57,769 nucleotides of DNA, taken from contig JALQBC010000083.1 of NCBI GenBank assembly GCA_023375675.1, positions 1 through 57,769 of the forward strand, in the 5' to 3' direction. Positions 24,758 to 36,593 of the stretch are shown here, in pieces (position 1 is the stretch's first letter; the number at the start of each line of letters is the position of its first letter). The translations under genes and the position numbers were made by a program. Source of the stretch: Cytospora piceicola. Taxonomy: Eukaryota > Ascomycota > Sordariomycetes > Diaporthales > Cytosporaceae. Under the pieces are notes generated by a model. That model saw only the letters and a list, made by a program, of their open reading frames with translations. It did not search any database and was not told the DNA's origin.

Positions 24758-25892
24758 TTCGGTTGGTGTGTCAGTGGCACCCGTAGGCGATGATCTCACG
24801 CGAGCGTGCTGGTTAGGCGTTTGTCTCCGCTCGAGGGCACGGCGTCGCCGCCGCTCTTTCTCTCTTCTGGTTTTGCTCTTGCGAGCCGCCTCGGTCTTCT
24901 TTCTCTTCGCTATTTTTGGTGCGCTGTTTAGGTTAGGTTACGGTTGCGTTTAGGTCAGTTGGCAATAAATCGCGGGGGAGGGTTAAGAAGTTAAGTTATG
25001 TGAAAGTTTGTCGTCCCGTGCTAGGCGGTAGTAAGGAAACGATAGTAAGGTTTGCTGCGCGTGCGCGGGGAAAACAAAAATGAAGAGGGCAGGAAAGGGC
25101 GGGGGGTTTACAGTGTGTTGATTTGTGTTTTCGTGCTTTGACGCTTCTGAAATATTGATAAGTCATTCTGGTGTTTCTTCCTGCAAGATTATTCGTCTCT
25201 TCGAAAATAAAACTTCTTCCCCCCCCCCTCCCCCCAAAAAAAAACCAACGTCCTAAAAACCAATGTCCGGTCACCACAACAAAGACAACAATAACGCACC
25301 TCTCTCTCTCGTCCCATTACCGCGTCTTCCGTATATCACACGCGTTTCTCCTTATGTGTTATGTCGTCGTCGTCGTTTTCCGACATTTCCTCTGTTTGCT
25401 GCGCCAACATGTGTCAATGCATCCCCATTCCTGATTGTCTTTGGTTGGTGTCTAGGTTGATGCTCAGCTCCAGATGTCACCTAAGGCGCCAGCTGGGCGT
25501 TTCAACCTATCCGAATTCATATAGAAAACACGCCTAGACCCTCGATTTTCGAATCTGTACTCGCCGGTAATAGCAGGTAGCTAAGTGCCTAGCACCTGGC
25601 ACGGTAGTTAGCATAGCAGGACTACCTAGAGATATCTTACACTGCAGCAGCCTACTTCTCCAGCAGCCTCCCTTCCTCCTGCTATACCCGACGCAGCCGC
25701 TAGCACTAACACTATTACGCGGTAAGCCCTCGAACGCGTCTACAAGTAACTAATACTTATCCCGTTTGCGACAACCATTATAGCCTTCGGAGAGCGTAGC
25801 TAACACTCAGGCCCTAACTCCACTTCTTCTAGCACTGACCCAGACCCGTCGACGATCTGACTTCTTACCGATGCACCCACTATGGCTGTCAT
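24758..25892. other. Divergent intergenic stretch
   Basis: This lies between the minus-strand kinesin remnant and the plus-strand block beginning near 25893, so it would have held divergent promoters. It contains a C run followed by an A run near 25219-25243. A short ATG frame from about 25475 stops after 16 codons. Confidence 0.35.
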
Positions 25893-26712
25893 CGCGACAA
25901 CAAGACACCAACCGCTAGAACAGCAACGAGCCGCGTGTTGCCAATCGAACGACCACGACCACGTCCACAGCAGAAGCTGCAGCTATAAACATATCACCAT
26001 CTACTGCCTCCCCGACCCCGACCCCGAACCCGACCTCCTCGTCCTTCTCCACCCACTGGCAAAACCCACACGAGAACAACACCGAGCCCTCGCTCGGCCG
26101 ACTGTCCATAACGTCGAGCCCCGTTTCGGGAACCGGCAACAAGCCTACGCCCCTCGAGGCCAGGACCAGCGCTAAGCGCAAGTTGGAGATTACTCCGCGC
26201 CGAGAGGGAAGACACCGACGCCTGAATCGCCGAGCGCGAGAGGGCCCTTAAGACCCGGACACGGTTGGACCTGCTAGGCGTCCAGGCTGACATTAAGGGC
26301 AAGAAGGGTCATGTCGACACGCTCACCGCCGAGGCCAGTAGCAGTCGCGCCGCCGCGGCCAAGGTTCGCGGCAACCTGGCTAGGGAAAGGATAAGGAAGA
26401 AGGCTATAAAGCCTGTGTGGATATCCTGGGGAGCCTAGAGAGGGACCGTCTTCGGAGCTCAGGGATATGGCGCTGCAGAGTGCCGATGTAGAGGAAATGT
26501 TGAAGATTCTGCTAGGCGCGGGAAGAACGGAGGAGCAGAAGCAGAAGCAGAAGCAGTAACAGAAGCAGCAGCAGCTCCTTGCACCTGCGATCATGTGTGA
26601 CCTGTTCCTGCGGTCGGCGGCGCAGGTGCTTGCGAAGTCGCAGAAGGAGTTCGACGCGTCGCTGTTGAGCCGGTGCAGCAAGACGTTAAGCTGTTGGACA
26701 ATGCTCATGTGA
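25893..26712 (+). pseudogene. Unknown Ser/Pro-rich, coiled-coil-like gene, multiply frameshifted
   Basis: Coding-like sequence can be followed on the plus strand through several frames. First is a Ser/Thr/Pro-rich part (ISPSTASPTPTPNPTSS) ending in a basic KRKLEITPRREGRHRR. One base shifted is a helical stretch (TRLDLLGVQADIKGKKGHVD, then RAAAAKVRGNLARERIRKK). Shifted again is LRDMALQSADVEEMLKILL followed by a Gln/Lys run with an in-frame TAA (about 26558) and SAAQVLAKSQKEFDASLLSR to a TGA near 26712. A heptad-like, basic/acidic composition suggests a nuclear coiled-coil protein. The family was not recognised. Small indels rather than introns seem to separate the frames. Confidence 0.45.
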
Positions 26713-27244
26713 TCGCGCCGGTGATGACGGGTGGGGCCCGGTCGGCATGGGGAGACATGAGCGCGTGAAGGAGAAGGAGATGGCAAAGAAGCAGCATCAG
26801 CATCAGCAACATCAGACCCATGGGCATGGCGGGAATGAGTAGAGAGGTTGTCAGTCTGGCTGTTGTTGCCAGTGCCGGTGATGCAGCTACAGTAGCTTGT
26901 GTCACTGTGGAGTAATGAGGCCTGGCGGGACCAGTGAGACTCGGCTCGAGCAGGCTCGATGTCTGATATCGACTCGGAAGTTGGACGGCCGAGTTTGTCG
27001 ACGGCTTTTCGTGCAGATTCATGCCCCCCCCCATGGTCCTGCTGCTGCTGCTCCTGCTCGCAAACCTGTGGGAGCTGAGCGTGCCCGGTCGACCTCGGCA
27101 TGCTGGCTGGACCATGTGCGAGTCCGCTTGTGAGGGCGAGGGGTGCTGGTGGTGCAGTGCTGAACCAGTCGGGCGGCACAGCAGTATACTCGCTCTTTAC
27201 ACCACCACTGACAAGGCTGAAGGCATACGATCTGGTCTGTCACG
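26713..27244. other. GC-rich stretch without a readable gene
   Basis: A 301-codon minus-strand frame and several plus-strand frames overlap here, but all look like shadows of GC-rich decayed coding sequence. No start or domain is supported. Confidence 0.3.
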
Positions 27245-28619
27245 ATGCCTTCGGATCGGAAACCAGATCCGGGAACACCACCCAGCCTGAAACCAAAGAG
27301 CCAGGGACAGGGACAGGAACGAATTCGGAGCCGACGACCACCGCCACCCCCTGGCGGTTGGGAGCCGGACCTAAATAGTCTGCGGGCTGCTGTCACTCTG
27401 GCCAGTGCTGTCTCTGAAGTCTCTGCAGTCTCTTCTGCCTCAGCTGTCTCGATTGTCTCAGATAACGCCCCCTTCAGTGTCTCTGACCATGTCTTACCCG
27501 CCTCTGCTTCCTCCACCTTGCCCTCTATGGCTGCCGACCAAGACATCGTAATCGACAAGGTCACAGACGATGATGCCCAACTGCTCCAAATACAGTCCGC
27601 GCTGAAGGCCGACCCATCTACTCGAGAGCATGTGCTGCGGATGATCCAGCCGCCGTGTCTGTGTCCGTGTAAGGATCAGTATGAGTGTGGGTGTGGTGGC
27701 GTGGCGACTATGCATCTGTCTGCTCGGTATATCGACATGAATGCAAGCTGACCATCTTGTGTCTGCTTTACTGTAGTAAACCATCATGCTGCCGTACCTC
27801 CCCTGGCGCCCACAGTTTATACTCCTTATTCTCATCGAAAGGGACACGAGAGACAGCAGAAACCATCCTTCTCACTTCCGTCCGCCCAACAATCGCCCCA
27901 CAAGGGCGACAAGTCCAAGGCCAGAACCAAGGCCAGACAACAGAGTTGGTCGCCACCCTCACAGCCCTCACAATTGCGGTACTAGTCCGAGGAAGAGATG
28001 ACTTTCAACGACAGAGACAAGATTATGGACAATATCGTCTACTTCACAACCATGCTGGCGAGATTCAACACGACCCACGGGCAGCAGGATTTGGAGAACG
28101 ATAATCTGGCGCAGCAGCAGGCCCATGAATATGAGACATGGTTGACCGAATCGCTGACATACTACCAGCGTCTACACTTCAAGTCTATGCTGGTAGTAAG
28201 AAGACTAAGGTCATCATATATGAACTATCCGAGGCACGCAGATGTCTTTCTGCCTGTGGGGTACCCGGCCATCCGTTCCACCTATCCTCCGTCCTTGCGT
28301 TTGGGTGGCCAGGCCAGCAGCAAAGAGAGGGGGAGAGGGATACAGATGAACGAACGGTACACATCTTTTCGTTCCACTCAGCTGTCACTCGACCCCCCCG
28401 TTTTCCCATTTCTTTCCCCATTTCAATCTCCTTGCAATTCGGGTAATCACAGACACTACTACTGCGTCTCCTCCAATCTCACCCTGTCCTCGCTTATGCT
28501 TCCTTTTCTCGGGCGGCCAGGCCGTGGAAAAGATCATGAAGCAAGGAACAAGGAACAACGAAATGCTGAAGCGCTTCACCCATCCAAGTTATCCACCTGT
28601 TTCCCCTGACCTGGGTTAG
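27245..28619 (+). pseudogene. Unknown gene, two in-frame stops, one probable intron
   Basis: From ATG at 27245 one frame stays open to about 28192 except for TGA at 27749-27751 and TAG at 27986-27988. It reads a Pro-rich N-terminus, a Ser/Ala/Val repeat zone (SAVSEVSAVSSASAVSIVSD), a helical segment (DDDAQLLQIQSALKADPSTR) and a C-terminal part (MTFNDRDKIMDNIVYFTTML). A candidate intron, 28193-28520, joins SML in phase to AVEKIMKQGTRNNEMLKRF and a TAG at 28617-28619. An alternative short intron (about 27728-27777) could bypass the TGA but shifts the frame. The family was not recognised. GC-rich codon use resembles the blocks at 6935 and 25893, suggesting genes of similar origin. Confidence 0.45.
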
Positions 28620-28763
28620 GCTTTGGCATGCTCGTGTGAGTAGTGCTGGGAACCACCCCCGACATGTTTCATCGAGAGGCTTTTAATGGCTCATAAGAGC
28701 ACTATCGTCTGGTTTGTTTTTGGTTGGGCTGTTCATGCATGTGCTTGAGTGTGTTTGTGTGTG

Positions 28764-28819
<56 letters not shown>

Positions 28820-30417
28820 AGAATTCTGTTTCGTGTCTGAGGTATAAGTGTAGCCATCGTGGCTCGTGGGTGCACCATCTGCTGGCTGGTCGGTGATGCT
28901 CTCACTCAAGGCTCGTGGGAACACTTTTGTTGACGAAGTCTGGCTCATAAGGAGCACTGTCGCCCTGTCTGTCTGATGGTGACATGAGAAGAAATTCATC
29001 TCACTGTCTGCTCTGTTGCGAGCTGACGTGATGAGAGTCCAAGATGGGTCATGGGCGGAAGTTGTGTGTACCTCGGTGACGTTCTGTCGAGTGAGTCGGC
29101 TGTGACGAGCAATATGAAGCCGACAAAATGATGAAACGCTCGATCGATGGCGATTGTTGCAAATTACCAACAGCCCTTCATCCTCACAGCAACCCTGTCT
29201 GCAACGAGTTCTGATTGATATCTGCTATGGACTGAGAGGAAATGGGAGAGAGCGTGTTTGATATTTGTCTGTTTGTCTTACCAGTAGCGAGTTAGCATTA
29301 TCGTACGAAAGGATTCCTCAAACAAAACCAGGTCCGAGTTAAGCAAGACAGTAAATGAACTAACATCATATTGATAGTGATAATCGAAACCGCAGGTTCT
29401 GTTCAATACACCCGAGTCTTTGGTTCAGGAGACCAGGCATGCAGTGGTATGTTTCATCCCACCTCCTCCCTTGATAAGGCGTCCCTAAATCTTAGGAGGA
29501 GGTATATCTGGGAGCCCTCTCCCCTCTGATCGCCCTCTTCCCATGATGAGGTGTCCCAGCACCAGGGGAGAGTAAAGCAGAGGGGGCGGAGAGAACAGAT
29601 GGAGGAAGAGAGACAAAATGCGGTTCAAGTTGCCCTCAGATGGGACACCGGAGTTGTGAGTGAGCGTGTGATCGGGTGAGTGGTTATGACCGAGACTAAA
29701 AGTCTGGGAAAACGAAGAGCTCATGTTGAATCTTGTTGACCTGACCTTTATACCCAAAAATCGAGATGTCTCGATATGAGCGAGAGCAGGACGAACCCTC
29801 TCGACCTTGTGGAGATCCCTCAAGTACGTACTCGTCTGTCTGTACGTGCCTTCATATCGTATGTAGGTTCGCATGATGCGAACCTCATGCAAGCATGCGT
29901 GCATGAGCCACGATGGTCAACCAATGCCATCACACTCTCCACGGCCAAATACCCACGACAGAGAAGAGATTGGCGTCTCGGTAAAGACTGACGTATGTCC
30001 CCAGTAGACAGACATAACAGCCCAGACACTGAGGTCAGGACACGTGCGAGACACGATGCCCAACCGTCTCGGATACGGGCCTCGCTGGACATCATAGATA
30101 CACTTACCACACACACAGACGGTGGTCTCCATGGTAAATGGGTAGGAATGTCGGGTGCATGAGTCCGGTTGGATGGATGGGGACTTAAAGGGGGGTGTAT
30201 GCTGATCACTGTGTCTCTAGTTGTCACACCGGCCTGGTCCAGCATATCTGGATGATGTTTGGCCTTGATCAAAGGAGAGAAAAGGGATCATATCATACGC
30301 TGATCCATCGACGACAAGCAGTCAGAGAAAAGGCAGACTACAGCGATATTCAACTGAAGCGGTCGGACACGACGAAGCCCTGACCTGAGAGGAACTTTAT
30401 GGTTAATTACCACAACA
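28620..30417. other. Noncoding stretch with GA microsatellite
   Basis: A (GA)n run occupies 28767-28815 and is the source of Arg-Glu and Ser-Leu repeat frames in translation. No gene is recognised elsewhere. The 3' end leads into the leader of the two-exon gene at 30418. Confidence 0.4.
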
Positions 30418-31182
30418 ATGCCTTCTAAAACACCATCAAAAGCTGGCGAGTCCACCAACTGTGGTTCGAACCCAAGCCCCTTCGCCGACCTTCTTCCAAC
30501 CCTTTCCACCTGCGTATTCAAGACCAACAGTCCACTGGTAAGCAAACCAAGCAAGCAGCAAGCAAACACAACAGAGCACATCGGAAAACCCATTCTTCAT
30601 CGACATCGTCTTCGTGGTCGTCGTCATTTTTCTCTATGCCTAACTAACAAAAGTCTTCACCTGGTTTCACAGCAGATTGACAATGTGCCCACCAGCTACT
30701 ACTACGCCCGTATCTCCTCGGCGCCTACGAGGTTGGCCGCATCGCATGTAAGCGTGCGGTGGAGCCATGATACTAAGGCCGCCGTGTTGCTGATGCTTCA
30801 GGCTCTCGACGACGGCAACTTGTAGCAGAAGCAGCAGCGCAGATGCAGGTACTCGGACGGCGACGTTCGTGAGCATATGCTGGACGCGCTTAACCACCGC
30901 GGGCACGGCGCTGCCTGGGACGCCGTGTTCTACCCGAAGCTCGACAGGCTGGTCAGATATATAGCACGGTTGGCAAACCGTCACGGGCTGCTGCTTTTGC
31001 GGCGCACACCCGGTGCTGATACTGATTCTGTTAGTGGTGGTGTCTGGACGGTCGACTTCCGAGGTGGATTCGATGGGGCCAAGGCTTGGCTGGAAGCAGT
31101 GGCGGCGACTGAGAAGATGGAGTATGACAGCAATACCAGCGTCGAACATGTTGCTGTCGCTGCTGCACTCTCATCCCATTAA
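30418..31182 (+). pseudogene. Two-exon unknown gene interrupted only by one TAG
   Basis: The ATG at 30418 lies in a good context (CACAACAATGCC). Exon 1 ends at 30537 before a convincing 135-nt intron (30538-30672) with GTAAGC donor, CTAAC branch-like site near 30640 and TTTCACAG acceptor. Exon 2 runs in frame to TAA at 31182 except for TAG at 30823-30825, directly before CAG-AAG-CAG-CAG. Downstream sequence is clearly protein-like (REHMLDALNHRGHGAAWDAV, LDRLVRYIARLANRHGLLLL). Without the stop the product would be about 209 aa. The segment WSHDTKAAVLLMLQAL followed by a charged helix faintly recalls short fungal Myb/HTH proteins, which is only a guess. It is a CAG-to-TAG mutation or a recoded/edited stop; otherwise the gene looks intact. 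Confidence 0.55.
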
Positions 31183-31557
31183 GAGGACCAGGAGGATAGA
31201 GAGACGGGTGAGATGGAAACGAGGGATATGGAGAGGGAGGAGAGTGTACGTCTGACAAGGAACACGGGCGAGGCAGAGGAGAGCCACAAGGCAGGGCCCT
31301 GTGAGTTGATGAGAAGCAGGTGGGCATCCAGGTGAGCCACTCGATCGGTTGGGTTCACTTTAGGGACATAAAAACGAGTTTTGCTGCCCCGGAAAATCAT
31401 CAAACGCCGTTTGTTTGTACTGTAGACGGGGCACCTGGGCAGATACTACCAGCACGATGAACCAAACAACCCCGTGAAAGGTGTGCCTGTGTCTTTGCCA
31501 TCCTCCTTTGCCCAGTCCCCTCGCTTCTTCCTGTCTCGTCTCGTCTCGTGTCGTCTT
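31183..31557. other. Intergenic between convergent frames
   Basis: Nothing is recognised. A GTCTC repeat (tctcgtctcgtctcgtg) lies near 31533-31550. Confidence 0.35.
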
Positions 31558-31893
31558 TCACTGTCCAACTTTCACCAATCCAGCTCCCAGCTCCCTGGTA
31601 TCGAAATAACCATTCCGCGCCACCAGTTCAGCCATCCTCTCGCGGGCAAAGAAGCCGATGCTCTCGACGTGCCAGGCCTCCCACTCGTGGAGACCGTCAC
31701 GGACGAAGGCGTCGTGGCCCATCTTGCGGCGGGCGTGGCGAAGGGTCAGGGCGCGTCTCTCGTGGTAAAACATGAAGGCGTCCGCGTCGTTGATATATGG
31801 TGGCGGCTGGAGGCCTGGGTTCGGATCCAAGTCGGGGGGCAGGACGGGAGGGTCACGTCTTGGACAGAAGATGGGGCCTTGGGCGGTCGTCAC
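31558..31893 (-). pseudogene. C-terminal fragment of an unknown conserved-looking protein
   Basis: A minus-strand frame without a convincing ATG reads DPNPGLQPPPYINDADAFMF, then a dense charged helical stretch (HERRALTLRHARRKMGHDAF, ARERMAELVARNGYFDTREL), and stops near 31558. Its composition is that of a real folded domain rather than a shadow frame. No start, upstream exon or domain name can be given. It converges on the gene at 30418-31182. It is probably the 3' end of a truncated gene. Confidence 0.4.
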
Positions 31894-33591
31894 TGGGTCT
31901 GTCCTTGGGTCTGTCCCTAGTAGATGCGATTATGATCAGCATGTGTCATTTTGGACTGGCTCACCCCTCCCACCCACTGCACCCTGGTAGAATACTATTT
32001 GATGATCCCGAAGGATGAATGGATCATATTGTTGTGTTATCCATAGACATACTGGCAGTGACATGAGCGGCAGCAGCACGAGAAGCACCCTCCTGACCGT
32101 CACCTTCACTTTCACCTTACCTTCACATTGGCCTTGACCCTCAGGCTGGTGGTCGAGTTCGGCCCTGGCAATTGTTCTCAAGTCGAGCCTGGATGCCGAT
32201 ACACTGGGCTTCGAGCCTGAAGCATGCTGATTGTGTCGCTGTGTAACGGAGTTCGCATTCGCGTCCGCGTCTTCGTGGCGTTTTCTGTTGTGCTTCTGCT
32301 TCTGCTTGTGCTTGTGCTTCTGCTTGTGCTGTTTATTGCGAGCTATTCTGGGGAATACCGCTCGAGGATGGGACGGGCTGTCGAACCTGGCCGTCTGTGG
32401 GATACTTGGAAGTTGCTTCAGAAACAGCGACGGGCTTGTTCGATGAAGCTTGCGTAGTCGCATGACATATTGGTAAACAAGTTCTCTCGTACCACTTAGA
32501 CTGATTACCGTGGTTGCTCACCACAGCATATCATTCTCTGTATACCTTTGTATAGGTAACGTCTAGACATGCACCTAGCCAATCTGAGAATTGAAGGATG
32601 AGGCTTCAACAAATACAGCTCCCAGTTACCTCATTTAACACAACAACCACGCCGTTGCCCCACTCATATCAATAAATTGTGGTCACGTACGGTAAAGAGA
32701 TCTATCGAGGCCTCCGCCAGGTTGGAAAAATGGTACCCTCTGATAACGGGAGCTACCTAGGTATATGTCTAGCGTAGCAATGGTCGTGTGGCTACAGCGA
32801 ACAGCCTGCCGGGTGCAGTTCGTTGTAATTCATTCTGGAACGAAGGCAATACCTGATGACATCTCGGGGCCACCTATGTCCCTTCTCGATCACAGAAACA
32901 TGACCAGTATGGATTTCCATACCTGGTGTGGTGTTATTTTGGGCTCGCGTTGATACATGTGCCAACAGGCCACACGCCGACGGAAGAGTAGGCAAGGCCC
33001 AGGCATCCTTCATTTCAAGACGAGAACGCAAAATCATCATATACTCATGGCTATCGAAGCATATATGTACCTTGTCGCATCTGACCAGGACGATATCCCA
33101 TGGGATCTTTCGGGAGCGTCAGTAAGCAGCATGTGAATACGTACCCCGTATCGATGGGAGAAATACACAATTGAGTTTATTATCTGGACAGTCCTTCTAC
33201 ATATATAAGCTTGGAAATGCTTATCTGTGCAATGCAATTGACACAGAGACATTGGAGTCGATTCGATGCCAACTGCGCAGTACGCACGGCTTCGCTTCCT
33301 GACTATTAACTCAGGAGTACACCGAATATTCCCAACTCGCCGAAGATCGACAGACCAACATTTCGGCCATGCCTTGACTGATGCCTTCTACAGAAAATGA
33401 GATACAGGAATTGATACTCCCTAGGCACACTGTCTGGAGCTTCTAGGTCAAGACATGATGATGTGAGCATGCTGCTCACTTTTGTCTCTGGGCTACTTGA
33501 AACACACGCTCCCACAGCAGCATTCAATGTTGGCTGTTGAGGCCAATTTGCATCCGCAACTTATTTCAAAAATTTCCATCAAAAGACGTCC
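31894..33591. other. No confident gene
   Basis: CTTGTGCTTCTG-type repeats near 32291-32335 create low-complexity frames on both strands. No domain or splice structure is recognised. Confidence 0.35.
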
Positions 33592-34113
33592 ATGATGCAA
33601 CCCCATTTTACAAGATGCAACACATTATCAAAAACATGGCCACAGCGAGTTGTCGGTAGAGGCGAAGAAAGGAGCTTTAGAAGCCCTACTCGTCAAGACG
33701 TACATGTCCGGATCCCACGCCTCCTGGTCTCTACCCAAACTACTCAAGCACTGAGAGCAGAATCCTTGAGGTCCATTAATCAGGAGGCCAAGCGGTTGGT
33801 TCTCGCCTCGTCGGAAAAGCGCCTTTCCCAGCTAGTAGAAATCTACTGCAAATCTACTGCAGAGCCGGGAAAGGCAGGTGAGGCGTTTGTATCGTCAACA
33901 CGCTCTTGGGCAGAGAACTTGATCATAAAAACGATCATGCGCATGCACCTCACGAAAAGAAACGGAATAATTTATTTTTCTGCTACTGCAAATCACGCCT
34001 GCGCTCCGTTTACACCTAGGCCACGGGTGGGAATATGGAATTCGAATTGGTCATTTTTTGCTACTATCGTTGATCGACCAATGCACCTTGTGAGCGTTCT
34101 AGCTGCACATTGA
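33592..34113 (+). CDS. Possible 173-aa hypothetical protein
   Basis: An ATG-initiated open frame of 174 codons has mixed composition, a basic N-terminus and a helical middle (SINQEAKRLVLASSEKRLSQ). It has no signal peptide, membrane segment or recognised domain. A second ATG frame of 92 codons starts at 34276 on the same strand but shows no link. Support is length and composition only. Confidence 0.25.
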   Translation: MMQPHFTRCNTLSKTWPQRVVGRGEERSFRSPTRQDVHVRIPRLLVSTQTTQALRAESLRSINQEAKRLVLASSEKRLSQLVEIYCKSTAEPGKAGEAFVSSTRSWAENLIIKTIMRMHLTKRNGIIYFSATANHACAPFTPRPRVGIWNSNWSFFATIVDRPMHLVSVLAAH

Positions 34114-35773
34114 ATGTGAGAGATGCCTTGCTCTCCGTGAATGGGTCCCAGCATGAAATGTGCTCGTTCAGGGTACAGTCCCCTTTCAGTTCCCCTCGCA
34201 GTATTGTGTCTTTTGCCAATGCTGTGGGATGTCGCAGTCGAATGAGGGAAATCATCAGCTGAGAAAGCTGCGTACATGCCAGGCCTACCATACCTGAGCC
34301 GAGTATTGATTCGCGATCCTCTCGGCAAAAATTGGAAAGCATCCTATGGAACAAATTATATGTCAAAGACAAGGAAGGGGTGGGAAGATTTGCGGGTAAC
34401 ACGAACGTCCTGCCTGCTCGAACGCCTAGCAGCCACTTCTCACTTGTTCAACCCGGCTGGTTTGGCTTGTAGGCGCATCTTCTGCAATAAGCCAACATTG
34501 CGACACCACGGTGTATATAGGATGCTTCCTTTCCAGGAGGTGAAAGCACAGTAGTACCAGACTGGACGGCAGTCTTCGGCATTCTTGCAAGCTGTGGATG
34601 GAGAAGAGCATGAGTACCAAGGTGTCAGAAGCACTTACATAACCATGTCGAAAGTATTATAACGGAAGATTGAAACAGCATGTTTATATTCACAGCCGGA
34701 GGACTCAAGAGTAGGTATTTCATTCTTGATAGCGTTACTTCTCGTACGAAAATGGGCCGTGTCTCTAACCATGCAGATGAAGGTGTTTCCTGCTGATGCT
34801 TTTGAACACACTCAGAAATGACAATTGTTTACTGCAACAGGCCATTGGACGAACTAACTTGCTTCCGCAGAATTCCACTTCCCTGTGCAGGTCGGTGTTT
34901 ATTGCATCAATGCAAGGGTCCGATAGCATGCACCAATTGCTTGACTTTCTGCCCATTGTATGTATCCTCGACTCCACTTTCGGACGGTCTACATATACCT
35001 ATGTCGAAAAGGAAGTTCAGCCAAGTCAGTCCAATTTGTTAGACCAAGGAAGCTATTCCCGTTAATCATAAATCACTCCCCGTCACGCACCTCGCCTTTG
35101 TCCCGCTCGAAACCGCATCTTCTACACGATCCTGCCGCACTAGGAATAGCAGCTCAGCGTTTTGCGCCTGCTATTAAATCTATTCTTGCGGGAATAAAGA
35201 GTGTACAGGTGATATGAGATCTCTACAACAACCAAATCTGACATGACGTTTTTGCCCAAGGAGGACAATATTGGCCCTTAAGCAGCGTCTCGACCTCTTG
35301 ACGAAAATGATTTCCCGTCTAGATGCCCGTAACTGGGATGTTTCAATTTCACTCTGCTCTATGTTTCCTGGAATCGCGATCCATTACCTGAAGTTAGGGG
35401 ACGTTAGATTATTTGGAAATAGTAGCATAAGCATTAAAGCGCTTAAACATCTTGCGTAAGGCATACAAGATGACCTGAGTATTAAAATCTACACATGTAC
35501 CTAAGCAAACCGTAGTTGGTGTGCATTTTGTAACCCCATTCGCGGTAGGCCACTTCAACAGCGAGTGAAGAGGGTAGTATCCTGCCCAATCTCATAACTC
35601 GATCTGTCGCAACTTTGATTTATGACAGTTGTAGTTCGGGCTGAAAGAAGTGAGGGAGCCATTCCTACCTCAGACATATACCTAAGTATTGCCAGATATT
35701 GCCCACACTCGGTGGGCGCGCCTTTGAAATTGAGTTGGATGCCAGATGCCGCGACGGGCCACGGCATATTACC
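34114..35773. other. No confident gene
   Basis: Overlapping frames of 60-112 codons occur on both strands (34276-34554, 34796-35217, 35271-35459). None is recognised. The stretch ends at the tandem array. Confidence 0.3.
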
Positions 35774-36235
35774 AAAAGTCGTGGACACAGCAAAAGTCGT
35801 GGACACAGCAAAAGTCGTGGACACAGCAAAAGTCGTGGACACAGCAAAAGTCGTGGACACAGCAAAAGTCGTGGACACAGCAAAAGTCGTAGACATAGCA
35901 AAAGTCGTAGACACAGCAAAAGTCGTAGACACTATAAAAGTTATAAACATAGCAAAAGTTATAGATATAGCAAAAGTCGTAAACACAGTAAAAGTCGTAG
36001 ATACTATAAAAGTTATAAATATAGTAAAAGTTATAGATATAGTAAAAGTTATAAATACAGTAAAAGTTATAAATATAGTAAAAGTTATAAATATAGTAAA
36101 AGTTATAAATATAGTAAAAGTTATAAATATAGTAAAAGTTATAAATATAGTAAAAGTTATAAATATAGTAAAGGTTATAGATCCTATAAAAGTTATAAAT
36201 ATAGTAAAAGTCGTATATATAAAAGAAAGCGTAAG
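35774..36235 (+). repeat. Core-repeat array 5 (18-nt unit, about 25 units) with transition gradient
   Basis: Six perfect units of AAAAGTCGTGGACACAGC (35774-35881) are followed by units with progressively more changes. First come AAAAGTCGTAGACATAGC-type units, then mixed ones, then a run of near-identical AAAAGTTATAAATATAGT units (about 36062-36169). Every difference between the first and last consensus is C-to-T or G-to-A; the G in AAAAG and in TAG never changes. Because 18 is a multiple of 3, long repeat-coded frames arise on both strands but are not genes. AT-saturated DNA follows directly. Confidence 0.95.
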
Positions 36236-36283
36236 CACTATAGCTAAAGTTATAAATCTACGTATATATATATAGTTAAAGGA

Positions 36284-36593
36284 TGTTATAATAAGACCTT
36301 TTATTTTTATAATACTGTAAATATATTAGATTTAATTACTAAACTTAAACTTAACCTTTATAACGTATTGTTACCTCTGTAGTATAGGTAGCCTTTTACG
36401 ATAATAAGACCTGAAGTATACGGCACGGAATATACACTAAAGTAAATATAAAGTTCTTAAGCTTACTCCTTTTCGGGCAAGGCCCGAGGGTAGCCTTAAG
36501 ACTAGAAAACTTCTAGTTCTTTTTAAGCTAGTTTTCAGATCTATATATGTAAGCTAGGCAATTTAATTAACTATGCTGTCTAATTATTTAACA
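36284..36593. mobile_element. Candidate solo LTR
   Basis: A 310-bp AT-rich block begins TGTTATAATAAGACC and ends ATTTAACA, giving the TGTTA...TAACA ends typical of fungal LTRs. An internal near-palindrome, CGGGCAAGGCCCG, is near 36475. The flanking pentamers (AAGGA and TAACT) do not match, so insertion is not proven. Confidence 0.3.

Noticed and set aside
26274..27179. 301-codon minus-strand frame
   Set aside because: It lies opposite GC-rich, Gln-rich plus-strand remnants, contains artefactual Cys-Phe runs, and has no domain or splice logic; judged a shadow.
28702..28905. Arg-Glu / Ser-Leu repeat frames
   Set aside because: They are caused by the GA microsatellite at 28767-28815.
35774..36235. 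CRISPR-like regular core and spacer pattern
   Set aside because: Linkers are identical within each array, the context is a fungal genome, and no cas-like gene is present.
35555..36275. Long frames (182-227 codons) on both strands reading Lys-Val-Val-Asp-Thr-Ala or Thr-Phe repeats
   Set aside because: They are products of the 18-nt tandem array, whose period is a multiple of three; nothing outside the repeat looks coding.
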